This document shows positions 24,255 through 34,227 of a stretch of DNA of 64,000 nucleotides, piece by piece. Source of the DNA: Exiguobacterium profundum. Lineage in GTDB: Bacteria; Bacillota; Bacilli; Exiguobacteriales; Exiguobacteriaceae. A program made the position numbers and the translations under genes. The stretch is taken from the NCBI RefSeq assembly GCF_001909285.1, contig NZ_MRSV01000001.1, positions 2,188,556 through 2,252,555 of the forward strand, read 5' to 3'. Under the pieces are notes generated by a model. That model was given only the letters and a program-made list of their open reading frames with translations, was not told where the DNA came from and ran no database searches. The number at the start of each line of letters is the position of its first letter. Positions within the stretch are counted from its first letter, which is position 1.

Positions 24255-25331
24255 TTATTGAATGACTTCTTCTACCAGGTCGGCCAATGCATCTGACGCG
24301 TTCGGGAAACCGAGCGCACGCGATGCGTTCGCCATCTCTTCACGCTGTTCGAGTGCTTGACGAATCGTCTCTACGAGCGAAACACCCGTCAATGCTTCTT
24401 CTTTGACAAGGAGGGCCGCCCCGTTCTCGACGAGGGCCGAAGCATTTTTCTTTTTTTGGTCAGCTGTCACGTACGGACTTGGGACCAAAATGCTCGGTAA
24501 GCCAAGTGCGGTCAATTCTGAAATCGTTGAAGCGCCAGCTCGTGAGATGACGAGTGACGTACAAGCGAGTAGAGATGGCATATCGTACACGTACGGATGA
24601 ATGTGTACATTGTCAGAGGATGGTGCCTGTTTCGACACCGCATCGAAATGCACTTTCCCTGTGACGTAAAGGACGTTGATCGGCAATTCTGAGAGCGCTG
24701 GGATTGCTTCCACGACCGCTCGGTTAATGGCCTCGGCTCCGCGGCTTCCACCATAAACCAAGACAATCGGACGGTCATCTAAACGATACTGTTCGCGGAT
24801 AGACGCCTCATCGACTTCCGTCTGCAATACTTCGCTACCACGCGGGTTTCCAATCAAGCGAACGTTCGCGCCCGGAAAATGGACATCCGATCCTTTGAAC
24901 GAGAGGGCGACCCGATCGGCTTTCTTCGATAAGAATTTGTTTGTTAATCCCGGGATACTGTTTTGTTCATGCAGAATCGTGGGAATCCCAAGCTGTTGTG
25001 CCGTATAAACGACGGGACCGGATACGAAACCACCCGTGCCAATCACGACGTCCGGCTTAAACGCCGCCATGTCTTTCTTCAATGCCCGAACGGCTTTCAA
25101 AAACCAGTAGGCGGTCTTCAGATTCTCGAGTGAAAGCGAACGCTTCAGACCTGCGATTTGAATCGACTTGAACGGGACACCGGCTCGCGGTACGAGATCG
25201 GCTTCTAATCCATTCTCCGTTCCAATGTATTGTACCTGTAAATCCGGGTGACGTTTTTGTAGCGTTTCAATCAATGCGAGTGCCGGATAAATATGACCAC
25301 CGGTACCACCACCAGAAATCATGATTTTCAT
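24255..25331 (-). CDS. murG: UDP-N-acetylglucosamine:lipid I transferase MurG
   Basis: Adds GlcNAc to lipid I to make lipid II at the inner face of the membrane. 358 residues. The first glycine loop GGGTGGHIYPALA lies at 7-19. The UDP-sugar site is seen as LVYGGSRGAEAIN and, in the C-terminal half, SRAGASTISELTALGLPSILVP. Its start overlaps the stop of murD as ATGA. All family marks are present. Confidence 0.97.
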   Translation of the reverse strand: MKIMISGGGTGGHIYPALALIETLQKRHPDLQVQYIGTENGLEADLVPRAGVPFKSIQIAGLKRSLSLENLKTAYWFLKAVRALKKDMAAFKPDVVIGTGGFVSGPVVYTAQQLGIPTILHEQNSIPGLTNKFLSKKADRVALSFKGSDVHFPGANVRLIGNPRGSEVLQTEVDEASIREQYRLDDRPIVLVYGGSRGAEAINRAVVEAIPALSELPINVLYVTGKVHFDAVSKQAPSSDNVHIHPYVYDMPSLLACTSLVISRAGASTISELTALGLPSILVPSPYVTADQKKKNASALVENGAALLVKEEALTGVSLVETIRQALEQREEMANASRALGFPNASDALADLVEEVIQ

Positions 25332-26665
25332 CGGTTCGCCTCCTCATATGAACGGACGAGTTGAACGAACTGCTCGCCTCGTTCTTCAAACGTTTTAAAT
25401 TGATCCCAGCTAGCACAGGCGGGTGAGAGTAAGATGACGTCTCCCGTCTCGGATTTCTCAAACGCGAGCGGAACGGCGTCTGCCAACGTCTCGACCGTGA
25501 ATGATGGAATCTGTTGGGACTCGCCGAGCTCTTTAAATCGTTCAGCCGTCTCACCATACGCGACGACAGTTTTTACTTTTGAGAGAGCAGAGGCGAGCGA
25601 AGATAAGTCCGCACCGCGTTCGAGACCACCACAAAGCCAAACGATTGGGGCGTCAAACCCCCGTAACGCCGCTTCCGCTGCTACGTTGTTCGTCGCTTTC
25701 GAATCATTGTAAACAGCACGTCCAAGCACATCACCGAGACTCTCGGTCCGATGCGCAACGCCACCGAAGTTTCGTAACACACGTTCGATATGCGTACGTG
25801 GAATAGCAAATGGTTCCACTAAGAGTAGTGCAGCCAATACATTTTCCACGTTGTGCGCCCCACCTAGTGCCAACTCATTTACTTGCATGATTTTTTCACC
25901 ACGAACTGTGACCCATCCATCGACGACAGAAGCATCACCACGGTCAAAGCTGAACGTAGTTGGTTCAATCTCTCCCGGGACGCGTTTCATCACTTCCGGA
26001 TCCGTCACTTTCACGACGATTTGGTCTGCATTCTTCATTTGACGGAACAGGTTTCCTTTTGCATCCGCATACGCATCAAAATCCCCATGATAGTCCAGAT
26101 GGGCTTCCGATAGATTGAGTAGTGCCGCCGAGCGGGGATGGAATGACTCAATCCCCATCAATTGAAAACTCGACAATTCAATCACAATCAAATCGCCCAT
26201 CTTCGCCTGAGATGCCACTTCAATCGCCGGGAATCCGATGTTTCCCGCAAGATGCACCGGACGTTCCCCACCTTTGAGCAATTCATAGACGAGTGTCGTG
26301 GTCGTCGTTTTCCCATTTGAGCCGGTGATGGCAACAAATTCCGCCTCCGTTGCCAAATAAGCAAGTTCCACTTCGGTATAGATTGGGATGTTTCGAGACA
26401 TCGCTTCTTGAAGCAATGGAATCTGATACGGGATGCCTGGATTTTTGACAATCAACTCTGTCTCATTCAACAGAGCGAGGGGATGTTCGTTAAATACCGA
26501 TTGAATCCCAAGCGCCTGAATTTTTTCCTGTTCGTCTTCCGGAGGGATATTCCCCGTATTGATCGTCACATCTGCTCCTGCATGATGCAGATATGTCGCC
26601 GCTGCAATGCCGCTCTTCGCAGCACCGAGGACAAGAACTTTTTTACCGTGCCATTGCTTTTCCAT
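25328..26665 (-). CDS. murD: UDP-N-acetylmuramoylalanine--D-glutamate ligase
   Basis: ATP-dependent addition of D-Glu to UDP-MurNAc-L-Ala in the cytoplasm. The chosen ATG at 26665 (445 residues, MEKQWHGKKVLVLGAAKSG) has AAGGGTG six bases upstream. The longer frame starts with a GTG at 26674 that lies within that binding site. The ATP loop AITGSNGKTTTTTLV, the LNLSEAHLDYHG motif and the closing LSPACASWDQFKTFEERG motif are all present. It sits between mraY and murG. spoVE, found here in Bacillus subtilis, is missing. Confidence 0.95.
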   Translation of the reverse strand: MEKQWHGKKVLVLGAAKSGIAAATYLHHAGADVTINTGNIPPEDEQEKIQALGIQSVFNEHPLALLNETELIVKNPGIPYQIPLLQEAMSRNIPIYTEVELAYLATEAEFVAITGSNGKTTTTTLVYELLKGGERPVHLAGNIGFPAIEVASQAKMGDLIVIELSSFQLMGIESFHPRSAALLNLSEAHLDYHGDFDAYADAKGNLFRQMKNADQIVVKVTDPEVMKRVPGEIEPTTFSFDRGDASVVDGWVTVRGEKIMQVNELALGGAHNVENVLAALLLVEPFAIPRTHIERVLRNFGGVAHRTESLGDVLGRAVYNDSKATNNVAAEAALRGFDAPIVWLCGGLERGADLSSLASALSKVKTVVAYGETAERFKELGESQQIPSFTVETLADAVPLAFEKSETGDVILLSPACASWDQFKTFEERGEQFVQLVRSYEEANR

Positions 26666-26678
26666 CTGTCTCACCCTT

Positions 26679-27638
26679 TTACATGAGTAGTAATGATAAA
26701 CCTGCTGTAATTAAACTGATGCCTCCGAACGTGAGTACGATGCGCCATTCTGACCACCCGACCATTTCGAAGTGGTGATGGATCGGACTCATCTTGAAGA
26801 GTCGTTTCCCCGTCGTTTTAAACGAGATGACTTGCAAGATGACGCTCAATGTCTCGATGACGAAAATGATTCCGACAAAGACGAGAAGCAATTCGAGCTT
26901 CAACATCAAAGCGAGTCCAGCGACGGCTCCGCCTAGTGCGAGCGAACCGGTGTCACCCATGAAGATTTTAGCCGGATACTTATTGAAGACTAGGAACCCG
27001 ATCAAGGCACCGACGACCGCAAACGCGAACCAAGCAATCCCAAGTTCATCTTGTGTAAGGGCGTAAATCCCAAAGAATGTGAACGTCGGGATGGCCGAGA
27101 AGGAGACGAGTCCGTCTAATCCATCTGTCAAGTTGACGGCGTTTGAGAATCCAACGAGCCAGAAGATGACGATGGCGATATAGAACCATCCTGTATCGAA
27201 TGAAATCGACGTGAATGGAATCGAGATCGATGTATCGAGGTCTCCCCCGAGTGACAAGAACCATGCAAACAATACCGATACCACGATTTGACCAATCAAC
27301 TTCTGAAGGGACGTCAATCCGAGGTTTCGTTTGTTGACGACTTTGATGTAGTCATCTAAGAAACCGATGACACCAAATGCCATCGTAACGAATAGAAGAG
27401 ACCCGAATCCAGCGACCGCTTCGCCAAAAATGACGGATACGATGAATCCGACAAGGATGGCGAGCAGGATGACGATCCCACCCATCGTCGGTGTACCTGA
27501 CTTCTTCTGGTGCCAACCTGGACCTTCATCACGAATCTCTTGTCCGAACTTTAATTGACGCAATGCTGGGATGGCTCGCGGCATCACGATCAAGACACTT
27601 AATAATGAACTGATTAATACGATTAAACTAATTAACAT
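26679..27638 (-). CDS. mraY: Phospho-MurNAc-pentapeptide translocase MraY
   Basis: Forms lipid I by moving phospho-MurNAc-pentapeptide to undecaprenyl phosphate. 319 residues with about ten membrane segments. Active-site parts are [11 protein letters not shown] near 50, the Asp pair in [23 protein letters not shown], and [13 protein letters not shown], followed by the closing SPIHHHFEM. The entire set is intact. It lies between murF and murD. Confidence 0.97.
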   Translation of the reverse strand: MLISLIVLISSLLSVLIVMPRAIPALRQLKFGQEIRDEGPGWHQKKSGTPTMGGIVILLAILVGFIVSVIFGEAVAGFGSLLFVTMAFGVIGFLDDYIKVVNKRNLGLTSLQKLIGQIVVSVLFAWFLSLGGDLDTSISIPFTSISFDTGWFYIAIVIFWLVGFSNAVNLTDGLDGLVSFSAIPTFTFFGIYALTQDELGIAWFAFAVVGALIGFLVFNKYPAKIFMGDTGSLALGGAVAGLALMLKLELLLVFVGIIFVIETLSVILQVISFKTTGKRLFKMSPIHHHFEMVGWSEWRIVLTFGGISLITAGLSLLLM

Positions 27639-27659
27639 GTTGCTACCTCACTACTCTAT

Positions 27660-28964
27660 TTATTGAACAAGACGCTCAAGCGCCAGTCCTCGAGATGCCT
27701 TTAACAATACCACAGTATCCGGTCGTTGATAATGATGAAGGAGCGCCTTCGCTTCCTCAACCGTCGGGACCATTTTAACGCTCACTCGTGAATCTTGAAT
27801 CCCATCCGCGATCCATTTTGCCTTGTCTCCGACGAGAATACAATCGGTCACGGGAGATGTCACCGCGCCACCGACTTGTTCGTGTTGCAGTTGTTCATCC
27901 ATTCCTAACTCGTACATATCTCCAAGGACGAGCACACGCTTCGAGAATCCTTCAAGCGACTTGACCGTCTCAATCGCTGCAATCATCGACGTCGGACTTG
28001 CGTTGTAGGCATCGTTAATGAGGTGAGCTTCGCCGAACATCTGTTTTTCCATCCGCATCGATGTCAACTTGATTCGGTCTAGGCCACGTTGAATCATCGC
28101 ATGATCGAGACCGAACGCAAGTCCACACGCGATTGCATAGGCTGCGTTTCGAATCTGATGGGCACCGAGCACCTTTAGTTCATACAAGTCACCGTTGTAT
28201 TTAAAGATCGATGCGTCAAATGTCGTTTCGATCACTTCAATTTTCCCATCCGCCGTTTCATCGTATCCGACGCGATAGCCTTGACCGGAAAGAAGTGGCT
28301 CATCCGCATCGACGATCAAGCGACCGTCTGCTTTGAGACCGGCCTTGATCTCAAGTTTCGCCTTGGCGATACCTGTCCGTCCGCCGACTTGTTCACCGTG
28401 GGACTCCCCGATATTCGTCACAAACGCCACATCAGGCTTGGCGAGTTTTGACAGCGTCTCGATTTGACCGAATCCGTTCATTCCCATCTCTAGGACGGCT
28501 ACTTCCGTATCCCGTGGCATTCTGAGAACGGTAAGTGGCAAGCCGACGTCCGAGTTGAAGTTACCGGCCGTCTTATGCGTCTTGAACTTCTCCTCGAGCA
28601 CGACAGCGACCATGTCTTTTGTCGACGTCTTCCCATTCGAGCCTGTAATGGCGACGACGAGCGGATTGATTTCTTCTAAATATCGCGCCGCTGCCGTTTG
28701 CAATGCCTCAATCGTCGATTTCACAGGGATGACAACCAGGTTGTCTGGTTGAGGACGACCTTCTTCCCAGAACGTGACAATCGCACCCTTTTCAACGGCC
28801 GCCTCGATGTAATCATGACCGTCGACTCGCGCCCCAACGATTGGGACGAAGAGGCCCGCCTCGTTTGCATCTCTTGAATCTGTGGCGACCCGTTCGACGA
28901 GACGTTCGTCATTTAGATCCATGCCAAACCATGATGCCAATTTTTGAACTGTCATTTGTTCCAT
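27660..28964 (-). CDS. murF: UDP-MurNAc-tripeptide D-alanyl-D-alanine ligase
   Basis: Adds D-Ala-D-Ala to the UDP-MurNAc tripeptide. 434 residues. The ATP loop AITGSNGKTSTKD lies near 105-117. The MurF-specific GNFNSDVGLPLTVL, EMGMNGFGQI and VTNIGESHGE and the later NDAYNASPTSM separate it from MurE, which would show a DxxP(D/N)P motif instead. This matters because the slot between the penicillin-binding protein and mraY is usually occupied by murE in Bacilli. A terminator-like hairpin precedes it. Confidence 0.94.
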   Translation of the reverse strand: MEQMTVQKLASWFGMDLNDERLVERVATDSRDANEAGLFVPIVGARVDGHDYIEAAVEKGAIVTFWEEGRPQPDNLVVIPVKSTIEALQTAAARYLEEINPLVVAITGSNGKTSTKDMVAVVLEEKFKTHKTAGNFNSDVGLPLTVLRMPRDTEVAVLEMGMNGFGQIETLSKLAKPDVAFVTNIGESHGEQVGGRTGIAKAKLEIKAGLKADGRLIVDADEPLLSGQGYRVGYDETADGKIEVIETTFDASIFKYNGDLYELKVLGAHQIRNAAYAIACGLAFGLDHAMIQRGLDRIKLTSMRMEKQMFGEAHLINDAYNASPTSMIAAIETVKSLEGFSKRVLVLGDMYELGMDEQLQHEQVGGAVTSPVTDCILVGDKAKWIADGIQDSRVSVKMVPTVEEAKALLHHYQRPDTVVLLKASRGLALERLVQ

Positions 28965-28991
28965 ACAAACTTCCTCCTCTTACATAGGAAA

Positions 28992-29012
28992 AGAGAGCCG
29001 CAGCCCTCTTCA
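28992..29012 (-). terminator. Hairpin between pbpB and murF
   Basis: The minus strand has GAGGGC, a TGCG loop and GCTCTC followed by TTTTCC. The stem is only six pairs, so it is probably a partial terminator within the cluster. Confidence 0.6.
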
Positions 29013-29021
29013 TCTCGTGCG

Positions 29022-31172
29022 TTAATTCGACGGGGTCTCCAATTTCACTTTCAAGGAGGCACCTGTTTTGACCGGTTTCCCTTTGCCAATCGATTGCGAT
29101 GTGACAAATCCGGTACCGTCGATTTCTAAATTTAATTGATATAGGGTCGCTAAACGTTTTACGTCACGCAACGACCAACCTTTTAATGTAGGCATCGTAA
29201 ACGACTCGCTCGTTTTTAGCAACAATCGTTCACCGACGACATAAGATTGTCCTTTCACAGGACTCTGCGCAATCACTTCGTCTCCATCACCTAACACGAT
29301 CGGATTGAAGGAATTCTCCGTCGATGCGTTCACTGCCTCTTCACGGTTTTGACCGATATACGAAGACGTTGTCTTCGTCGAGGCTTCGACTGCTTTTTCT
29401 TGTTTTTCAGGCTCGACACTCCGGTAACGTAATGCGACATCCATCACGTCTTTGAAAAGTGGCGCCATGATTCGTGGCCCGGTCGTAGACGAGTCACTGT
29501 TCGGTCTGTCCACCGCGATATACATGACAAGTTCCGGATCGTCTTCCGGAGCCATCCCGACGAACGAGTGAATATACTGTCCACTCAAATATTTTCCGTT
29601 CTCGGCGATTTGAGCGGTACCGGTCTTTCCGACGACGCGATAGTTGTCTAACGCATACAGTTGCCCGGTTCCCACATCGCTATTGACGACACCGTCGAGC
29701 GCTTCACGTGTCTTTTTGGCTGTCTCTTCCGTGATCGGTTGACCGACTTCTTTCGGATTGGTCGTCCGAATGGTTTCGCCGGTCTCGCTGTTGACGATTT
29801 TCTTGATGAGGTGCGGTTGCTTCATCGTCCCATCCGTTGCGATGGCCGATGTCGCTTGCAAAATTTGCATCGGTGTCACCGCTGTCGATTGTCCCCATGC
29901 CGTAATCAAGACGTTCATCGGACTTTCGAAATCGAATTGACTATTGACCTCTCCAGGCAAATCGATTCCTGTCCGTTGATCAAACTTGAAAGCTTTAAAG
30001 TAATCTTCATATCGACTGAGACCAAGTCGTTCGTTCGCTAAAATCGAGAATGCGACGTTCGACGAATGCCAGACGCCTTCTACCATAGGAATGGTACCCC
30101 ATCCCGTAATGTTGTAATCATTGAAGACCGTCTTGCCATATTTGTATGAACCGGATTCATACAGCTCATTCGGATTGTACACGCCTTCGTTGATGGCTGC
30201 CGCGAGCGTAAAGATCTTCATCGTCGATCCAGGTTCGAATCGAGACGAAACAGAGAAGTTACTGTACGAAGAAATCTCGCGTGTGTTCGGATCAAACGAT
30301 GGTCGGTCCGATAGTGCGATGATCTCTCCCGTTTTCGGGTCCATGATGATGGCCGTCGCATGTTTCGGCTCATACTCCTCATACAACTCATTCATCTTCG
30401 TTTCGAGCAACTGTTGGATTCTGTGGTCGATTGTCAATTGGACGTCCGCCCCGTCTTCCGGTTCAATCTTCAACTGCTCGTCACTCGATATGAGTTCACG
30501 ACCTGCCAAATCTTTCTCAAATCGATACAGACCGTACGATTCACTTAAAATATCATTCAGAGACTTTTCAATCCCTAATTCACCGACGAGTTCGATACGA
30601 CCGTTCTGGTCAATTTTCTGAGCATATCCGATTACCGAGGAAGCAAATACTTTGTTCGGGTAATAGCGCTTCGGTTCCTCGACAAACGTGATGCCGTTTA
30701 GGTCGAATGCTTCGATCTCTTCTTTTTGTTTTTTTGTCAAGTCACGACCGGGAACACCGAACTCGATCTGTCCAAGGTCGGCATTTTGTTCAAGCCGTTT
30801 CAATAAATCGGCTTCTGTCATAGGCAGCACGGTCGACAATTGCTTCGCCGCTTCGGCGAACTCATCAGGCATAAGCGTCTTCCCTTTGACCCGCTCACCA
30901 CCGAGTTTCAAAACGGCAACGAGCCGGTATGATGGAATGTTGATGGCAATCGGTTGACCGAAGCGATCATACACCTCGCCCCGTTCCGCTTCTAACGTAC
31001 TAACCGCTTTCCACCGTTGCTCTTCCGCGAATGCGAGCATGTTCTCCCCTTTGTACGTATGGGTGACGGATAAATAAAGGAACCATCCGACAAAAAATAA
31101 AAAGAGCGGGGTGAAGCAGACAATCGCTACCCACGCCACTCTTTTTTTATTCTTTTTTAAAGAATTCATCAA
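29022..31172 (-). CDS. pbpB: Septal transpeptidase PBP2B (FtsI) with PASTA domains
   Basis: Cross-links septal peptidoglycan. 716 residues. One membrane segment lies at about 11-36, and a dimerisation/pedestal domain follows. The transpeptidase domain has the nucleophile S316 in the SxxK motif EPGSTMKIF, SSN in WHSSNVAFS, and KTG in VGKTGTAQ near 526. The C-terminus holds two PASTA domains (about 600-655 and 656-714). It overlaps ftsL by 4 bases and occupies the pbpB slot. A second, sporulation-type copy (spoVD) is absent. Confidence 0.96.
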   Translation of the reverse strand: MMNSLKKNKKRVAWVAIVCFTPLFLFFVGWFLYLSVTHTYKGENMLAFAEEQRWKAVSTLEAERGEVYDRFGQPIAINIPSYRLVAVLKLGGERVKGKTLMPDEFAEAAKQLSTVLPMTEADLLKRLEQNADLGQIEFGVPGRDLTKKQKEEIEAFDLNGITFVEEPKRYYPNKVFASSVIGYAQKIDQNGRIELVGELGIEKSLNDILSESYGLYRFEKDLAGRELISSDEQLKIEPEDGADVQLTIDHRIQQLLETKMNELYEEYEPKHATAIIMDPKTGEIIALSDRPSFDPNTREISSYSNFSVSSRFEPGSTMKIFTLAAAINEGVYNPNELYESGSYKYGKTVFNDYNITGWGTIPMVEGVWHSSNVAFSILANERLGLSRYEDYFKAFKFDQRTGIDLPGEVNSQFDFESPMNVLITAWGQSTAVTPMQILQATSAIATDGTMKQPHLIKKIVNSETGETIRTTNPKEVGQPITEETAKKTREALDGVVNSDVGTGQLYALDNYRVVGKTGTAQIAENGKYLSGQYIHSFVGMAPEDDPELVMYIAVDRPNSDSSTTGPRIMAPLFKDVMDVALRYRSVEPEKQEKAVEASTKTTSSYIGQNREEAVNASTENSFNPIVLGDGDEVIAQSPVKGQSYVVGERLLLKTSESFTMPTLKGWSLRDVKRLATLYQLNLEIDGTGFVTSQSIGKGKPVKTGASLKVKLETPSN

Positions 31173-31531
31173 TCAATCACCTTGACATTCTTTTCATTGA
31201 ATTTCATTCCGAGCTTCTCGGCAATCGCATAAATTCTTTCGGGCGAGCTTAATTGGGCGATTTCATACTTTAGTTCTTCGTTTTCTTTTGCAACCCCGTC
31301 GACCTGCTGATTGACGGTTGCTGTATCACGCATAATATTATACGCTTCATTGTGCTTCGACACCGTGATGCCACCGAACATGACCACTGAACCAATCATC
31401 ACTGGATACAGGATCGATTCAAACAAGGTCAACGTGCGTCGTTTTGGAGCAGGTATTGGTCGTTCTTGCGGAATCGGATTTCGATTCGGTGTTACTTGAG
31501 GCTGCAACGCCTTACGGGCAGCTTCTGGCAT
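31169..31531 (-). CDS. ftsL: Cell-division protein FtsL
   Basis: 120 residues. A Pro- and Arg-rich cytoplasmic N-terminus is followed by one membrane segment at about 38-58 and a short outside coiled coil with VNQQVDGVAKENEELKYEIAQL. The layout and the place between rsmH and pbpB identify FtsL, which forms a complex with DivIB and DivIC. Sequence similarity in this family is low, so context carries much of the call. Confidence 0.9.
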   Translation of the reverse strand: MPEAARKALQPQVTPNRNPIPQERPIPAPKRRTLTLFESILYPVMIGSVVMFGGITVSKHNEAYNIMRDTATVNQQVDGVAKENEELKYEIAQLSSPERIYAIAEKLGMKFNEKNVKVID

Positions 31532-31555
31532 CAGGTATCCCTCCTACACTCTCGG

Positions 31556-32488
31556 TTATTTTTGTTTTTCTTTCACTCTCAACTTAGCAGAGCGTGAACG
31601 ACGGTTATCTTCAAGTTCTCCCTCACTCGCCACGATCGGCTTACGCGTGATGAGTTTGAGTTCCGGTTCAAATTCTTTCGGAATGACCGGCAACCCCGGT
31701 GGTAATGGTGGATGCTGGCTTCGCTCTTTGAACACTTGTTTACAAATGCGGTCTTCTAACGAATGGAACGTGATGACACAGATGCGTCCATTCAATGCAA
31801 GTAAATCAATCGCATCTTGAACGGCGCGGTCGAATACGTTCAACTCGTCATTGACGGCGATTCGAATCGCTTGGAACGTCCGCTTCGCCGGGTGTCCGCC
31901 TTTTCGTCTAGCTGGTGCAGGAATCGCTTCTTTAATCAAGTCGACAAGCTCGAATGTCGTCTCAATCGGTTTATCGGCACGGGCTTGCTCAATCTTTCGT
32001 GCGATTTGCTTTGAAAACTTTTCCTCCCCGTATGTAAAGAAAATACGAGCAAGTTCTCCGAACGACCATTCGTTCACAACATGATAGGCTGAAAAGTCCC
32101 GTGACCGGTCCATTCTCATATCGAGCGGTGCGTCATAGTTGTAACTGAACCCGCGCTCCGCCTCATCTAGCTGTGGCGAAGAAACGCCTAGGTCGAATAG
32201 TACACCGTCCACTTTTGTCACACCACGTTGGGCAAGTTCTTCCTTCAAGTGAACGAAATTGCTCTTTATAAACGTCACACGGCCTTCATAAGGAGCCAAT
32301 CGCTCTTTCGCATGTGCGAGCGCGACGTCATCTTGGTCGAACGCATATAGTTGACCCGTCGTTAGACGCTTTGCGATTTCTTCACTATGACCCGCTCCAC
32401 CTAACGTACAATCGACATATACCCCATCTGGTTTGATGTTCAATCCCTCAATGGACTCCATTTTTAAAACCGTTTTATGCTCAAACAT
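31556..32488 (-). CDS. rsmH: 16S rRNA (cytosine-1402-N4) methyltransferase RsmH
   Basis: Also called MraW. Methylates C1402 in the decoding centre with S-adenosylmethionine. 310 residues. The SAM site [17 protein letters not shown] lies near 25-41, then [30 protein letters not shown] and the C-terminal [16 protein letters not shown]. It is the first gene of the division transcript. mraZ, which usually stands in front of it, is not present in the spacer. Confidence 0.96.
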   Translation of the reverse strand: MFEHKTVLKMESIEGLNIKPDGVYVDCTLGGAGHSEEIAKRLTTGQLYAFDQDDVALAHAKERLAPYEGRVTFIKSNFVHLKEELAQRGVTKVDGVLFDLGVSSPQLDEAERGFSYNYDAPLDMRMDRSRDFSAYHVVNEWSFGELARIFFTYGEEKFSKQIARKIEQARADKPIETTFELVDLIKEAIPAPARRKGGHPAKRTFQAIRIAVNDELNVFDRAVQDAIDLLALNGRICVITFHSLEDRICKQVFKERSQHPPLPPGLPVIPKEFEPELKLITRKPIVASEGELEDNRRSRSAKLRVKEKQK

Positions 32489-32526
32489 TCAAAAAACCCT
32501 CTCAACCTACATATTTCAACTGTTTT

Positions 32527-32556
32527 ATTACACTTACTTTATCATAAAAATGTCAA
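32527..32556 (-). promoter_or_regulatory. Sigma-A promoter of the dcw cluster
   Basis: A perfect TTGACA (32551-32556) is 18 bases from TGTAAT (32527-32532) on the minus strand, about 40 bases before rsmH. MraZ-type repeat boxes (tandem GTGGG) were looked for and not seen. Confidence 0.82.
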
Positions 32557-32603
32557 GGTCCGTACAGGTTTTTAGTGAAAAGAGGAAAAAAAAAGGTAAC
32601 AAC

Positions 32604-32634
32604 AAAAAAAAGCTCTCGACAAATGTCAAGAGCT
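32604..32634 (-). terminator. Terminator after bshC
   Basis: AGCTCTTGACA and TGTCGAGAGCT form an almost perfect stem with a two-base loop on the minus strand, followed by an eight-T tail. It isolates bshC from the division cluster. Confidence 0.9.
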
Positions 32635-32646
32635 CTCAAAAAAAGA

Positions 32647-34203
32647 TTATACATAGAACAAACATCGCTCCGTATCAGATTGTTCATAAACCTGTTTCAA
32701 TCGTTTGAACACGTCTAGTCCGTGACGATTTAATATCGGAACCATCGAGATGATGCGCTCTTGAGGGGCATCCATCGGGAACAGCCGGGTCGACAGATGA
32801 ATCCTTCGTGCATTCAAGCGATATTGTTCTCGCTTCGATTCAGCACGCATCTCATCCGCCAATCGCTCGAGCACATGTCTCGACTTCGCCTCAAATCGTC
32901 TTCCTTGTTTCCCTGCCTCATGACTGACGGCCTCTGTGAGCGTCCGATACGCATATAGCTTTTCTTCAAACGCTTCATCGTCAAATGCATGATCCGGGAG
33001 CGGTCGCTTCATATACTGCTCCAATGTCACGCTTTCTTGACGAAGCTTCTTCTCATCATTTCTTGACACGATCAACCCACCAAGACGTGGCAAGAGAAGC
33101 GGCATCTTCCATCTCATCTCGTGGAAGAGCGGTCGAAGCTGGAGCCAGTAGGCAATTTCACCGGGACCTGCCACATACCCAACAGTCGGGAACAGGAAAT
33201 CCTGCATGAGCGGACGGGAGACCACGTTATTTGAGAAACGTTCCGGATGCGCCTCTATCTCTGTGAGCAGTTCGTCTTCAGTGAAGCGATGTCCTCGCTT
33301 TGTCGTGAACACCCCATCGACCTTCGTGAGCAGCTCTCGTGTCCCATCGTGATAAAACAGATGGGCCGCGTCTCTGTTCAAGTCGACCGATGGCATCCCT
33401 TCTTCATATGCATGACCGAGCGCTTCATGGAGCTTGTCATGATGCTCGATGAGACTTCGGAACATCGGTCGTTCGAGAGCCCGTACGTCTTTCGCGTGCG
33501 GGTCAAACAATAAAAAGTCAGATCCGACGAATCGCCGCATCATTCCACCGAAAAAGTGAGCGAACGAACGACTCACTTGAATGAGGTCAATCAGCTCATG
33601 ATACAAATGTGAAGTATACGGTGTCTCTGTTTCGTTCAGTAGAAGACGTTGCGCCATTTGAACAAGTTCGAGCTTTACCCGTTCGAACTCTAAGTCCCCT
33701 ATCGATGCTTTTCCTGCAAGCGGTAACGATGACAAGGCATCTTTTTTCAACGTCCTTGAAAACGCCTGTGTCGTGAAGACATGGTTGATTTCAGCAAAGT
33801 CATGATCTTCCGTCGCCATCCAGAAGACAGGAAGGACCGGTTTCCCTAATTTCGCTTCAGCCTGTTTCGCCCGTTTGATGACCGCTAACAGTTTGTATAC
33901 GGCAAACAAAGGTCCTCCATATACGCCGACCTGTTGCCCCGTCACCATCACGTACGCTTTTCGCTGAGCGAGTAACTCCAGATTCGCTTCCAACTCTTCC
34001 GAAAGTTCCCCGAACTGTTCTTGTTGTCCCTTTATTATCTCGACGAGCTCCGACAGATGCTCATAGGTGCGCCCTGAGACCTCCTCGGCACGTTTTTCGA
34101 TTTCATTCATCCCTCGATAATCGAGCCAGCGACCATATTCATGATCGATTTGAATCATCGGTGATGTGGATGCATATAGAGCATCAAATGCTTCTACCTT
34201 CAC
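32647..34203 (-). CDS. bshC: Putative cysteine ligase BshC (bacillithiol synthesis)
   Basis: Adds cysteine to glucosaminyl-malate to make bacillithiol, the main low-molecular-weight thiol of many Bacilli. The product has 518 residues from a GTG at 34203, which has AAAGGAAG nine bases upstream; a TTG at 34227 would place that binding site inside the gene. Family parts visible are VMVTGQQVGVYGGPLFAVYKLLAV, FWMATEDHDFAEINHVF and, near the C-terminus, a long helical coiled-coil region. It lies just before the dcw cluster, as in Bacillus subtilis (yllA). Confidence 0.93.
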   Translation of the reverse strand: MKVEAFDALYASTSPMIQIDHEYGRWLDYRGMNEIEKRAEEVSGRTYEHLSELVEIIKGQQEQFGELSEELEANLELLAQRKAYVMVTGQQVGVYGGPLFAVYKLLAVIKRAKQAEAKLGKPVLPVFWMATEDHDFAEINHVFTTQAFSRTLKKDALSSLPLAGKASIGDLEFERVKLELVQMAQRLLLNETETPYTSHLYHELIDLIQVSRSFAHFFGGMMRRFVGSDFLLFDPHAKDVRALERPMFRSLIEHHDKLHEALGHAYEEGMPSVDLNRDAAHLFYHDGTRELLTKVDGVFTTKRGHRFTEDELLTEIEAHPERFSNNVVSRPLMQDFLFPTVGYVAGPGEIAYWLQLRPLFHEMRWKMPLLLPRLGGLIVSRNDEKKLRQESVTLEQYMKRPLPDHAFDDEAFEEKLYAYRTLTEAVSHEAGKQGRRFEAKSRHVLERLADEMRAESKREQYRLNARRIHLSTRLFPMDAPQERIISMVPILNRHGLDVFKRLKQVYEQSDTERCLFYV

Positions 34204-34227
34204 GTATAACAACTTCCTTTCAATCAA

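Noticed and set aside
32489-32646. A remnant mraZ before rsmH
   Set aside because: The 158 bases hold only a promoter, a terminator and A/T-rich sequence. No MraZ-like residues were seen in any frame.
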